Source: Pseudoalteromonas prydzensis (GTDB lineage Bacteria > Pseudomonadota > Gammaproteobacteria > Enterobacterales > Alteromonadaceae). From it: DNA of 64,000 nt. Below, piece by piece: positions 19,009 to 27,096 of this stretch (position 1 is the stretch's first letter; every line of letters begins with the position of its first letter). The position numbers and the translations under genes are program-made. The notes beneath the pieces were generated by a model that did not search any database, was not told the DNA's origin, and was given only the letters and a program-made list of their open reading frames with translations. Where the stretch lies: contig NZ_BDDT01000005.1 in NCBI RefSeq assembly GCF_001661495.1, positions 248,001-312,000 on the forward strand, in the 5' to 3' direction.

Positions 19009-20087
19009 CTGGGTGCGCTGTTGTGTTCTGCCGTGGCTATTGTTGTTTGATTACGACCATTTTTTTTGCTTTTATAAAGTGCTGCATCGGCTTGCTGCAG
19101 CATTTCTTCCAAGCTTGCGTTAGGTTGCCACTGTATTAAACCAAAGCTCATAGTGATATTTAATTTTTGACCATCTACGGGAAAAGTCATTGCAGCAATG
19201 CTCTGACGCATATTTTCTATATGAGTAAACGCATCTTTTTCATTGCTGTTGGTGAGTACAATTAAAAATTCTTCACCACCCCAACGTACAGCGATACCTT
19301 GTTTATTGATATGTTGAGTAATTAAATTAGCGATAGCGACTAAGATCGAATCGCCTTTTTCATGACCACAACTATCGTTAATACGCTTAAAAAAATCTAT
19401 ATCAGCCATCACTAGACATATTTTCTTGTCAGTAAATGCACTTTCTTTATATGCAGCTAAAATAAGTTCTTTTGCAAAGCGGCGGTTATACAGTTTAGTT
19501 AGGTGATCTTTAGCTGCCATATCCGTTAATTCAATACGCTGAGAGATAGTGATCTCTCTGATCAAGCCAATGGCATAAACCATAGGTAAACCAGCAATAA
19601 TGATATTACCGACTTCAATATACTGTACAAAGTCACTGTATGCATAAGTATAAACTACATCTGAAAAGCATAAATATAATGCAGCAAAAGTTAAAATGAG
19701 TACAAAGCTATAGATAAGCGCTTGCTTGAGCTTCAATTGATAATCTATCAATAGTAAGCATGACACTGTCCAGAGGTAAAATTGAAAACCTAGCTCTAAA
19801 CCCAAAGTGGCGCAAACTAAAATAGAGTGTAGTATTACTTCAATAGAAAACACCCGCAGCGCCAAGGAACCCAGTCCTCGGCTAATTAATATGATGCCAG
19901 TTGCCCACGCTAACACGCTAAAAATATTTGCAAAAGCAAGAAGAAACACACCTAATTGAGCAAAAATAAAGATTAATACAACATGGATCACGAGGGCAAA
20001 ACAGGCCACTTTTTGGATTATTTGAAACTTAATGGTTTCAACATTATCAAGGTTTAGGTTTTGATGATTTTGTGTCGGTGTTGACAA
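19005..20087 (-). CDS. Membrane-bound diguanylate cyclase (GGDEF)
   Basis: A 360-residue protein with about six transmembrane helices (about 25-180) followed by a GGDEF domain. It contains DHLTKLYNRRF, MADIDFFKRINDSCGHEKGD and an intact GGEEF active site, so it should make cyclic di-GMP from two GTP. The allosteric inhibition site (RxxD five residues before GGEEF) is replaced by NKQG, so product inhibition is probably absent. The N-terminal membrane region resembles a small integral-membrane sensor; I cannot assign it to a named MASE type. It is convergent with the acylase gene and shares a TTAA for both stops. Confidence 0.92.
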   Translation of the reverse strand: MSTPTQNHQNLNLDNVETIKFQIIQKVACFALVIHVVLIFIFAQLGVFLLAFANIFSVLAWATGIILISRGLGSLALRVFSIEVILHSILVCATLGLELGFQFYLWTVSCLLLIDYQLKLKQALIYSFVLILTFAALYLCFSDVVYTYAYSDFVQYIEVGNIIIAGLPMVYAIGLIREITISQRIELTDMAAKDHLTKLYNRRFAKELILAAYKESAFTDKKICLVMADIDFFKRINDSCGHEKGDSILVAIANLITQHINKQGIAVRWGGEEFLIVLTNSNEKDAFTHIENMRQSIAAMTFPVDGQKLNITMSFGLIQWQPNASLEEMLQQADAALYKSKKNGRNQTTIATAEHNSAPS

Positions 20088-20393
20088 AGCAACTCCTGAT
20101 TATTTATGCCGAATTAAGAGTATAGGTGAGTTTGCTAAGAGTAAAAATTATCCGTGATTATTCCCTGTTTAGGGTCCTGTAAAGTGTACGATATTGACTA
20201 AATCAGATGGCGGCGGTAAACCAATAATGTTTTAACTAAAGTAAAAATAAATGCTTAGATTACTTACTTCAACCCTATTGTTGGTGCTATCTTAAAAACT
20301 AAATAACCTGTGCTAAGCAAGCGTTCAGAGCTAATTAGGTATTGTGCCAGTTGGTTAACCGAATTTAATGTCCTACGCCTAAAGGAGTTGTGT
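20088..20393. other. Divergent 306-bp intergenic region
   Basis: AT-rich spacer between the diguanylate cyclase gene (minus) and the GNAT-nitrilase gene (plus). I looked for guanidine-riboswitch-like hairpins because of the downstream Gdx gene and saw none. A TTGACT at about 20194 lacks a well-spaced -10. The only clear element is AAAGGAG at 20381-20387 before the ATG at 20394. Confidence 0.6.
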
Positions 20394-21926
20394 ATGTCGG
20401 CAGAAAAAACCCATCTTGAGATTTGTAATTTAACGAAAGAGCAGTATCCACAAATAAAGACCTTAATGGATCAAGCTTATCCAGATTTAGGGGGGGCATG
20501 GCCTAGCCATACTATTTTCCGGCTGATTGATCAGTTCCCTGAAGGTCAGTTGGGGATGGTCGACGATGGTAAACTCGTGGGCATTGCCTTGAGTGTGCAA
20601 GTAGATTACACGCGCTTTTCAAATCCGCACACTTATGAAGATATTGTGGATGGTCATGATCGGGTATTTAGTGATCCTGATGGTGATGCCTTATATGGCT
20701 TAGATGTGGTTATTTCATCTACACATCGTGGCATGCGTTTAGGGCGCAGACTTTATGATGCGCGTAAAGAGTTGTGTCGTCAGTATAACCTGCGGGCTAT
20801 TTTGGCTGGTGGACGGATCCCACGTTATTACAATCACAGTAATGACATGAGCCCAACAGAATATATTGCCAAAGTTGATCATAAAGAGTTGTATGACCCA
20901 ATTTTAAGTTTTCAATTATCGAATGATTTTCAAGTGAAGCGTCTACTTAAAAAATACCTACCTGAAGATCAAAACTCGGTTGGTTATGCCACGTTATTGG
21001 AGTGGAATAACATTATGTTTGAACCGACTGATACGGTACTTGAATCAACAAAATCGATAGTACGTGTTGGTGCGGTGCAGTGGCAAATGCGCAGTGTTGA
21101 GTCGGTTGAAGAAATGCTTACTCAGGTTGAATACTTTGTAGATACTGTGTCTGATTACAAAAGTGATTTTATTCTCTTCCCTGAATTTTTTAATGCGCCA
21201 TTGATGGGGCTGTCAGAGCAAAGAAATCAAACCGAGGCTATTCGTTATCTCGCTGAATATACAGAGACTTTCCGTGATGCGATGTCGCGTATGGCAATTG
21301 AATATAACGCTAATATTATTACCGGCTCAATGCCCTTGGCCGAAGGCGATAAAATTTATAATGTCAGTTATTTATGTCACCGTAGCGGTAAAATTGATGA
21401 ACAACGTAAAATTCATATCACCCCGCACGAACAAAATGACTGGGTGATCCAAGGCGGTGATAAAATAGCGGTATTTGATACAGATGCCGGACGTGTTGGT
21501 ATTCAAATTTGCTACGATGTGGAATTCCCTGAACTGTCGCGTATTTTAGCGCAACAAGGGTTAGATATTTTGTTTGTGCCATTTTGGACTGACACCAAAA
21601 ACAGTTATTTACGAGTGCGTCACTGTGCACAAGCACGGGCGATTGAAAACGAATGCTACGTGGTTATTGCCGGCTCTGTGGGTAATTTACCGGAAGTAGA
21701 AAGTCTTGATGTGCAGTATTCACAATCAGCAGTATTAACACCGTCTGATTTTTCATTCCCTCATGATGCGACGCTTAATGAAGCAACCCCCAATACTGAA
21801 ATGCTGTTATTTAGTGATTTAGATATGGATAAATTAAAAGTGCTGCACAGTGAGGGCACAGTGCGTAATTTAAAAGACCGTCGTAAAGACTTATATGACG
21901 TAATATTGAAAAAGAGAGAAAGTTAA
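20394..21926 (+). CDS. GNAT acetyltransferase-nitrilase (carbon-nitrogen hydrolase) fusion
   Basis: A 510-residue two-domain protein. Residues about 10-200 form a GNAT N-acetyltransferase domain (VVISSTHRGMRLGRRLYDARKEL is the acetyl-CoA binding region). Residues about 225-500 form a carbon-nitrogen hydrolase domain with catalytic Glu264 (FPEFF), Lys339 (RKIH) and Cys373 (QICYD). The fusion is a recurrent bacterial architecture, but its substrate is not established. It could join acyl transfer and amide hydrolysis on one amine-containing compound. ATG 20394 was chosen because of AAAGGAG upstream and because 28 extra upstream codons do not belong to the domain. Its TAA overlaps by one base the ATG of the Gdx-type exporter, so the two are translationally coupled. 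Confidence 0.92.
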   Translation: MSAEKTHLEICNLTKEQYPQIKTLMDQAYPDLGGAWPSHTIFRLIDQFPEGQLGMVDDGKLVGIALSVQVDYTRFSNPHTYEDIVDGHDRVFSDPDGDALYGLDVVISSTHRGMRLGRRLYDARKELCRQYNLRAILAGGRIPRYYNHSNDMSPTEYIAKVDHKELYDPILSFQLSNDFQVKRLLKKYLPEDQNSVGYATLLEWNNIMFEPTDTVLESTKSIVRVGAVQWQMRSVESVEEMLTQVEYFVDTVSDYKSDFILFPEFFNAPLMGLSEQRNQTEAIRYLAEYTETFRDAMSRMAIEYNANIITGSMPLAEGDKIYNVSYLCHRSGKIDEQRKIHITPHEQNDWVIQGGDKIAVFDTDAGRVGIQICYDVEFPELSRILAQQGLDILFVPFWTDTKNSYLRVRHCAQARAIENECYVVIAGSVGNLPEVESLDVQYSQSAVLTPSDFSFPHDATLNEATPNTEMLLFSDLDMDKLKVLHSEGTVRNLKDRRKDLYDVILKKRES

Positions 21927-22243
21927 TGGCGTGGATTTATTTAATTATTGCCGGTTTATTGGAGATTGGTTGGCCTGTGGGGTTAAAAATGTCACAGGAT
22001 GGAGAAAACCGCTGGTTGGGTATAGGTATCGCAGTGGTGTTTATGGTCGCCAGTGGTTTTATGCTGTGGCTGGCGCAACGTGATATCTCTATGGGTACTT
22101 CTTATGCGGTATGGACTGGTATTGGTGCTGCTGGAACATTTATTGTCGGTATTTTATTTTATAACGATGCGGCGACATTTGGTCGTATTGCCGGTGTGTT
22201 GATGATCATCAGCGGCGTGATCACCTTAAAAATTAGTCATTAA
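21926..22243 (+). CDS. sugE: SMR family exporter, Gdx/SugE subtype
   Basis: A 105-residue, four-helix small multidrug resistance protein. Glu13 in the first helix (GLLEIGWPVGLK) and GTSYAVWTGIGAAG in helix 3 match the Gdx/SugE subtype, whose studied members export guanidinium in exchange for protons. Members work as dual-topology dimers in the inner membrane. It starts within the stop codon of the GNAT-nitrilase gene (TAATG), so the pair forms an operon. The coupling suggests that the exporter removes a small cation linked to that enzyme's reaction (inference). No guanidine riboswitch is visible upstream. Confidence 0.9.
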   Translation: MAWIYLIIAGLLEIGWPVGLKMSQDGENRWLGIGIAVVFMVASGFMLWLAQRDISMGTSYAVWTGIGAAGTFIVGILFYNDAATFGRIAGVLMIISGVITLKISH

Positions 22244-22265
22244 TCCAGTGGATTAAAAAATGAAA

Positions 22266-22290
22266 GGCGGCCACGTTGCAGTGAGCCGCC
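22266..22290 (-). terminator. Terminator of the EamA gene
   Basis: Read on the minus strand, GGCGGC...GCCGCC with an inner CAC/GTG extension and one bulged base is followed by TTTCATTTTTT. It sits between the convergent Gdx and EamA genes. Confidence 0.65.
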
Positions 22291-22298
22291 GTTGTTGC

Positions 22299-23180
22299 TT
22301 ATATCGAAGGCAACATCACTAACACCGCCGCAATGGCAATTAATAGCAGCCCTGCGCTGTCTTGGCGTTTTAATGGTTGCTTGAGCCACAACACTGAGAT
22401 CAAAATAGTAAAAAATACTTCTACTTGCCCTAAGGTTTTAACATAGGCGACATGTTGTAAACTCATCGCACTAAACCAGCCAATTGAACCAATGCAACTA
22501 AAAAAGCTGACGGCACTGGTGGTTTTTTTATGTTCCCACATTGCGCGAAATGTAGGGCGTTCCCGTACAGCTATGTAGCCACAGAGCATGATAGTTTGTA
22601 GGCTAATAATAAGCAGTAAAACCCAGGCGGCAGAATAAGGAAACGCAAGTCCTGAGCTTAGGCTTGCTTCTCTGATCCATGATGAAGAAAGGGCGAATGC
22701 AGTGCCACAAGCTAAACCTAACAAGGCGGTTTTGAGGCTAAAGTGCTTAATATTAGTAATACCACTTAATAACAATACTGCAATTGAACCTAGAAATACG
22801 CCAAGCCAGCCGAGTAAAGATAGTGTCGCGCCAAAAAATAACACTCCTAAAATAGCAGCAACCAACGCTTCACTTTTCGCAAGCCCAGCACCAACGGCAA
22901 AGTTGTTCATTTTAAATAATTTTACCATCAGCCCTGTGGCAATAATTTGTACTATGCTGGCGCCAATAATGTAACCCATAAAGCTAACATTGAAAGTGGG
23001 CAGTGGCGCATCTTGGTAGCTATATAATGCAATTAAATAAGCTAATGCAAGCGGACTTGCCAGTATAAAGCGCGCTAAAGTAACGCCGGCAACACTGACA
23101 TGTGCACTTAGCTTACTTTGTAAAGCGTTGCGCCATGACTGCATAAAAGCGGCTAAAATTGTTAAAAATATCCAAGTCAT
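22299..23180 (-). CDS. EamA/DMT family transporter
   Basis: A 293-residue protein with about ten transmembrane helices arranged as two EamA repeats, the fold of the drug/metabolite transporter superfamily. The hydrophobic pattern, the Lys-containing KTLGQVEVFFTILISVLWLKQP near the end (typical of the second repeat) and the length support this. Members export amino acids, nucleosides or other metabolites; the substrate here is unknown. It is a single gene convergent with Gdx. Confidence 0.85.
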   Translation of the reverse strand: MTWIFLTILAAFMQSWRNALQSKLSAHVSVAGVTLARFILASPLALAYLIALYSYQDAPLPTFNVSFMGYIIGASIVQIIATGLMVKLFKMNNFAVGAGLAKSEALVAAILGVLFFGATLSLLGWLGVFLGSIAVLLLSGITNIKHFSLKTALLGLACGTAFALSSSWIREASLSSGLAFPYSAAWVLLLIISLQTIMLCGYIAVRERPTFRAMWEHKKTTSAVSFFSCIGSIGWFSAMSLQHVAYVKTLGQVEVFFTILISVLWLKQPLKRQDSAGLLLIAIAAVLVMLPSI

Positions 23181-23336
23181 AATGAAAAAACAACAAGTAA
23201 GGGAGTTGGATACGGTATCAGTGCCGAGGTTTTAAAGCGAACTAAGAATAGCAAAAATGAAAATATCTCAACTGCGACAATATGTCACAGCTGCAAAATA
23301 CTCGCACTGAGCTATAGTTAAAGTGATGTTATTGTT

Positions 23337-23371
23337 AGCCGCCATTGTTTAGTAAGCAATGGCGGCTTTTT
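23337..23371 (+). terminator. Intrinsic terminator upstream of the MAPEG gene
   Basis: A perfect 11-bp stem AGCCGCCATTG / CAATGGCGGCT with a 9-nt loop is followed by TTTTTTA. It points in the plus direction, but no plus-strand gene lies before it: the only upstream gene is EamA on the other strand. See findings. Confidence 0.75.
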
Positions 23372-23440
23372 TATTGCTCGATTTTTTACACTATCCACTT
23401 AGCTATGTTAAGTTGATGAGAATAATGATAAGGAGCAACA

Positions 23441-23824
23441 ATGACTACTTTATTAATTTGTGCGCTACTCGCTGTGTTGATGCCTTACCTTGCAAAAGCA
23501 CCCTTAGCGATTGCGATGAACAAGCTAAATGGCTACGACAATAAACACCCAAGAGAGCAGCAGTCTAAACTAACGGGCTTTGGTGCAAGAGCGTTGGCTG
23601 CACATCAAAATTGCTTTGAATCACTGGCAGTATTTGCAGTGGCGTTAGCGGTTGTTTTAGGAACTAATAATGTTCATCAAGTTACTGAATTATTAGCTAT
23701 CGCCCATATTATTTTGCGTGTTTTATATTGTATCTTTTATTATCTAAATTTAGATGTATTGCGCTCATTAGTCTGGTTTGCTGGATTAGCAACCGCAGTT
23801 GCCATGATTGTTGTGTGTATTTAA
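23441..23824 (+). CDS. MAPEG family membrane protein
   Basis: A 127-residue protein with four transmembrane helices. It has the MAPEG pattern: a GARALAAHQNCFESLAVFAVA segment, then a helix containing AHIILRVLYCIFYYLNLD with the conserved Arg. Eukaryotic MAPEG proteins use glutathione; bacterial members of this length are mostly of unknown function. AAGGAG with proper spacing precedes the ATG. An intrinsic terminator 70 bp upstream may act as a leader attenuator. Confidence 0.85.
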   Translation: MTTLLICALLAVLMPYLAKAPLAIAMNKLNGYDNKHPREQQSKLTGFGARALAAHQNCFESLAVFAVALAVVLGTNNVHQVTELLAIAHIILRVLYCIFYYLNLDVLRSLVWFAGLATAVAMIVVCI

Positions 23825-23840
23825 AAACAACTAAAACGCC

Positions 23841-23872
23841 AAAGCAAGCGGCTTAAACAAGGCGCTTGCTTT
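23841..23872. terminator. Bidirectional terminator between MAPEG and BlaR1-like genes
   Basis: A 10-bp stem AAAGCAAGCG / CGCTTGCTTT with a 12-nt loop lies between the two convergent genes. A second outer pairing of AAAACGC with GCGTTTT is possible. Confidence 0.75.
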
Positions 23873-23893
23873 AGGGTCTTTGCGTTTTATTAC

Positions 23894-25105
23894 CTATTTA
23901 GCCGCGACGGTTATTTTTTCAATTAGATCTTCTGATGTGTAATGCTTATCTATAGCAAAGTCTAGCTGTACCAATACATCTTTAAAGCCTGAATCTGAAG
24001 GCTTGTATTGCCACTGCTTTAATGCTTTTTTCGCTTCCCTATTGAATACGCCTTCAGGCTTAGCATTAACTACCGAGATATTGGCCGTATTTCCTGCTGG
24101 ATTAATATCGTACTTTAAAACCACTGAACCACTTATACCTTGTTCAGCAGCTTGTATTGGGTAGAAAGGCTCAATTCGCATAGTCGGTGAAATTGCTTGC
24201 TTAGCGGTTTTTGCTGCTGGTTGTTTAGCAATCGCCACGCTGCTTAACATGCCTGCGGCGAAAATCAGCAGTGCCCCTTTGGCAATCATTGAACTATTGC
24301 CGTTATGTTTGATTTGATTGAGTCGTTGTAACATAGTGTTTTTATCTCCATAGTATGAATAAGCCATCAAGCCTGCACGGCTATTCGCAGCACAACTTAT
24401 GAGGGCCTTGCTATATAAAATTCGTTGTTGGGTGCTCTTATTAATTAGTACTTTTTCGTCACATGAAAGCTCTTGCAGGCGTCTAAAGCTCAAGTATCCT
24501 AGCCATGCTAATGGGTTAAACCAAAACAGCAAAGTCGTCATCAGTAGCAACGTATTGAGTAGATTATCGGCGCGCTTTATATGTACTTGTTCATGTTCAA
24601 TGATGAGTTTTAACGAAGCGCTATCGGTTTTCTGCAGATAGCCCGTTGGCAGCACTAACTGAGTACGTAATAAACCAATCACCATCGGTGTACTGATAGC
24701 ATCACTTTGTAGTAACTGAATATCTGGATTATCCTTAGCAAATAGCTCATCGTTAAGAGCAGTCAAACGCAGTTGTTTGATAAAGCGTTGATGTGACAAC
24801 ATGGCGATAAAAGCTAATAAACACAATACAAGGCCATATAGCAGCGCCCAATTAATACTGAAATCAGGCAGCAAGGCTTGATTTGGGGTGATCAGCATAG
24901 TGCTTATTGCGGCATTTTGGAGTGGTTTTAAGTGCGCTGGTAAATTAGCGAGTAGCAGCGTAACGGGAATTAACAGCCACAGCTTATAGACAAAGTTTGC
25001 ACTGAGCCATTTTAATGCATAGCGCTCTAAAAGAAGCAGGCTAATTATCAGGATGCTGAGCAGGCACTGTTGCTCAATAAGCCAGTTAAAAGTTATTTCT
25101 AGCAT
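23894..25105 (-). CDS. BlaR1/MecR1-type M56 metallopeptidase with C-terminal TonB-like domain
   Basis: A 403-residue membrane protein. Transmembrane helices lie at the N-terminus (about 13-60 and 85-105). A cytoplasmic M56 zinc peptidase region contains HEQVH (His171, Glu172, His175) and a downstream SCDEKVL with a likely third zinc ligand. A further helix (about 268-288) is followed by a TonB C-terminal-like domain (about 305-395, GISGSVVLKYDI and ALKQWQYKP). In BlaR1/MecR1 the last domain is a beta-lactam sensor; here the TonB-like fold replaces it, so the signal is probably different. It lies 9 bp after the blaI-like gene and presumably cleaves that repressor. Confidence 0.9.
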   Translation of the reverse strand: MLEITFNWLIEQQCLLSILIISLLLLERYALKWLSANFVYKLWLLIPVTLLLANLPAHLKPLQNAAISTMLITPNQALLPDFSINWALLYGLVLCLLAFIAMLSHQRFIKQLRLTALNDELFAKDNPDIQLLQSDAISTPMVIGLLRTQLVLPTGYLQKTDSASLKLIIEHEQVHIKRADNLLNTLLLMTTLLFWFNPLAWLGYLSFRRLQELSCDEKVLINKSTQQRILYSKALISCAANSRAGLMAYSYYGDKNTMLQRLNQIKHNGNSSMIAKGALLIFAAGMLSSVAIAKQPAAKTAKQAISPTMRIEPFYPIQAAEQGISGSVVLKYDINPAGNTANISVVNAKPEGVFNREAKKALKQWQYKPSDSGFKDVLVQLDFAIDKHYTSEDLIEKITVAAK

Positions 25106-25114
25106 CTTGAATCC

Positions 25115-25489
25115 TTACTTTTGCTGCTTTTCCCAGTCATCAATGACTTTTTTAAGCTCGTTGATGTCTTGTTGAGAAAGTTGCTCCGATTTCGCAAAAC
25201 CACTTACTAAAGGTGCAATGCGGCCACTAAAAAATCGTTCAATAAAGTTTTGGCTTTCTTTGAGGGTGTATTCAGCACGTTCCATACAGGGGGTATAAAT
25301 ATATTGGCGGCCATCTTTTTCAAAGCTCAGAGCGCCTTTTTTAACAAGACGACCGAGTAAGGTTTTAATGGTTTTTTCGTGCCACTGCTTTTCATCGCTT
25401 AAACGTTCAATGATCTGGCTTGCTGTAGCTGGGTAGCTAAGCCACAGTGCATCAAGTACTTCAAACTCAGCTTTGGATAATTCAATCAT
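25115..25489 (-). CDS. BlaI/MecI/CopY family transcriptional repressor
   Basis: A 124-residue winged-helix repressor: ELSKAEFEVLDALW at the N-terminus, a recognition region with WHEKTIKTLLGRLVKKGAL, the FEKDGRQYIYTP wing, then a helical dimerisation tail. The longer frame to 25564 was rejected because it runs through the operator region; MIELSKAEF at 25489 is the family-typical start. Upstream lie two TACA-N2-TGTA dyads, the half-site pattern of BlaI/MecI operators, so it probably represses its own operon with the M56 peptidase. No beta-lactamase gene is adjacent. Confidence 0.92.
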   Translation of the reverse strand: MIELSKAEFEVLDALWLSYPATASQIIERLSDEKQWHEKTIKTLLGRLVKKGALSFEKDGRQYIYTPCMERAEYTLKESQNFIERFFSGRIAPLVSGFAKSEQLSQQDINELKKVIDDWEKQQK

Positions 25490-25501
25490 CAATATATAGC
25501 C

Positions 25502-25511
25502 TACAAATGTA
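25502..25511. promoter_or_regulatory. BlaI/MecI-type operator dyad, proximal
   Basis: TACAAATGTA, a TACA-N2-TGTA dyad, starts 12 bp upstream of the blaI-like ATG. It would overlap the leader or promoter of that gene. Confidence 0.75.
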
Positions 25512-25524
25512 ATCTTTAAGTTAA

Positions 25525-25540
25525 GATTACACCTGTAATC
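25525..25540. promoter_or_regulatory. BlaI/MecI-type operator dyad, distal
   Basis: GATTACACCTGTAATC has perfect 7-bp arms around a 2-bp centre and contains TACA-N2-TGTA. Its centre is 26 bp from that of the proximal dyad, so two repressor dimers could sit side by side. Confidence 0.8.
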
Positions 25541-25571
25541 ATTTTTTGCAACTAATTTGTGCAAAAATTAA

Positions 25572-26264
25572 TTAATTTTTTAAGATATCGAATTTATTGA
25601 TTTTAAGGTAGCTGTTTTCAGGGAGGTTGAGCGTAGCCAGATTAAGATCGCTAATTTGCTCACGATATAGATCAATCACCTTATAGCCACAGTAATGCGC
25701 CATTTTCCGGATTTGGCGATTAAGTCCTTGTTTTAAAATGATACTGAACTGGCACTGCGCTATTTTTTGTACCGTACAAGGTAAGGTTATTTGTTTATTT
25801 ACAGGAACGCCTTGCGCCATTTTTTGACAAAAGTCGTCATCCAAAGGTTTATCAACGGTGACCAAATAGCGTTTTGGTTGGTGAAAGTCAGGGTGGATCA
25901 GCTGATTACAAAACGCCCCATCGTTAGTCAGTATTAGCAGGCCTCGAGAATCTTTATCTAGTCTGCCAATTGGATAAACTCGGGTCGCTGTTGGTAGATG
26001 ATGAATTAAGCTGCTTGGATCATGCTGATTAAGCTTGCAATCGATCCCCACAGGTTTGTGGTAGGCATAATAAACCAGTGCGGCTTTACCTTGAATGCGC
26101 TTGCCGTTGACACGAATATCGTCGCTATCATCAACGTGATCAATATGGTTTGCAGGGCGAGAATTTACGCTTACTAGCGCGTCATCAATTAAACGTGAGG
26201 CTTGTTTACGAGAGCAGACGCCTGCATGGGCAAGGTATTTAGCTAGGCGGGTTTTCTCGCTCAT
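25572..26264 (-). CDS. rluF: RsuA/RluF-type rRNA pseudouridine synthase
   Basis: A 230-residue enzyme with an N-terminal S4 RNA-binding domain (RLAKYLAHAGVCSRKQASRLI) and a pseudouridine synthase domain. The catalytic Asp is in GRLDKDSRGLL, and the family motif GLNRQIRKM follows. The pattern is closest to RluF, which modifies a uridine in 23S rRNA. The RsuA and RluB/E branches are the alternatives, so the symbol is tentative. It lies upstream of the blaI-like gene on the same strand, with the operators in the 82-bp gap. Confidence 0.85.
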   Translation of the reverse strand: MSEKTRLAKYLAHAGVCSRKQASRLIDDALVSVNSRPANHIDHVDDSDDIRVNGKRIQGKAALVYYAYHKPVGIDCKLNQHDPSSLIHHLPTATRVYPIGRLDKDSRGLLILTNDGAFCNQLIHPDFHQPKRYLVTVDKPLDDDFCQKMAQGVPVNKQITLPCTVQKIAQCQFSIILKQGLNRQIRKMAHYCGYKVIDLYREQISDLNLATLNLPENSYLKINKFDILKN

Positions 26265-26349
26265 TAATTAATTCACTACGATTTAAATTGATCAAAGTAT
26301 ATCAAAACTGCGTACAGATAACTTAATCTACTGTTAAAAGGGTTACCCG

Positions 26350-26655
26350 ATGGCGATTAAATTATCAGAACTTAAAAATCACCAGCCTTTGCAAAAAGTC
26401 ATTGTACATTCACTGGAAATGGCGCTGTATCAAGTTTCTGTGATGATTAATAACGTTGAATACTATGTTACGGACGACAAGGGCGATTTTATTCGCGGGT
26501 TAAGCCCACTGCATATTCAAAAACGCTTTGAGCACCTCAGTTATATGCAAATGCTACTGCGACATACTAGTGCCTATGACGAAATGTGTGGCCAGAGCGA
26601 GAAAATAACCAGTAATATGTTACAAGTCCCTTATGGGAAAAATAATTTATACTAA
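26350..26655 (+). CDS. DUF6482 family protein
   Basis: A 101-residue soluble protein beginning MAIKLSELKNHQPLQKVIVHSLEMALYQ, with EYYVTDDKGDF and LRHTSAYDEMCGQ later. This layout resembles the small DUF6482 family seen in marine gammaproteobacteria; its function is unknown. It is divergent from the pseudouridine synthase gene and followed closely by a GNAT gene on the same strand. Confidence 0.7.
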   Translation: MAIKLSELKNHQPLQKVIVHSLEMALYQVSVMINNVEYYVTDDKGDFIRGLSPLHIQKRFEHLSYMQMLLRHTSAYDEMCGQSEKITSNMLQVPYGKNNLY

Positions 26656-26680
26656 GGTTTTGATTAATGACTAGGTGCTT

Positions 26681-27088
26681 ATGTACACACTGATTGATGA
26701 TGCCAGTGAGGAATTTTTAATACAACTGAAAGGCCGGGTTGTTGCCTTTAATCAAACACATTTTGATGCGCAAAGAATTCCTTTAGGATTTAAGTTAGTT
26801 GACGAAAATCAACAGGTAATGGCAGGGATAACAGGCCAAGTATTTGGCAATTGGTTAATGATAAGTTGGTTGTGGTGCGCTGATATCGCACGGGGTCATG
26901 GCTTAGCAACTCAGCTATTGCACACAATTGAAGAACATGCGCAACAGCTTGGCGCTAAGTGGGCCCAGTTAGACACCTTAGATTTTCAAGCAAAACCGTT
27001 TTATGAAAAAAACGGCTATACAGTCAAATACCAATTAGATAATTACCCGCTTTCAGGCTCTCGCTACTTTATGGAAAAGCGACTTTAG
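26681..27088 (+). CDS. GNAT family N-acetyltransferase
   Basis: A 135-residue acetyltransferase. The acetyl-CoA site is in ADIARGHGLATQLLHTIEEHA, and the C-terminal beta strand segment LDTLDFQAKPFYEKNGYTVK is standard for the family. The ATG at 26681 was preferred over a GTG two codons upstream; an AGG precedes it. It lies 25 bp after the DUF6482 gene, so the two may be cotranscribed. The substrate is unknown. It is convergent with the zeta-like kinase gene, with 8 bp between them. Confidence 0.88.
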   Translation: MYTLIDDASEEFLIQLKGRVVAFNQTHFDAQRIPLGFKLVDENQQVMAGITGQVFGNWLMISWLWCADIARGHGLATQLLHTIEEHAQQLGAKWAQLDTLDFQAKPFYEKNGYTVKYQLDNYPLSGSRYFMEKRL

Positions 27089-27096
27089 GCATGAAA

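Noticed and set aside
20088..20393. Guanidine riboswitch upstream of the GNAT-nitrilase/Gdx genes
   Set aside because: Looked for because of Gdx. No tandem ACGR-loop hairpins or ykkC-like elements are visible.
23417..23435. Fur-box-like AATAATGATAAGG before the MAPEG gene
   Set aside because: Only one and a half of the GATAAT-type units match and it overlaps the ribosome binding site. Too weak to call.
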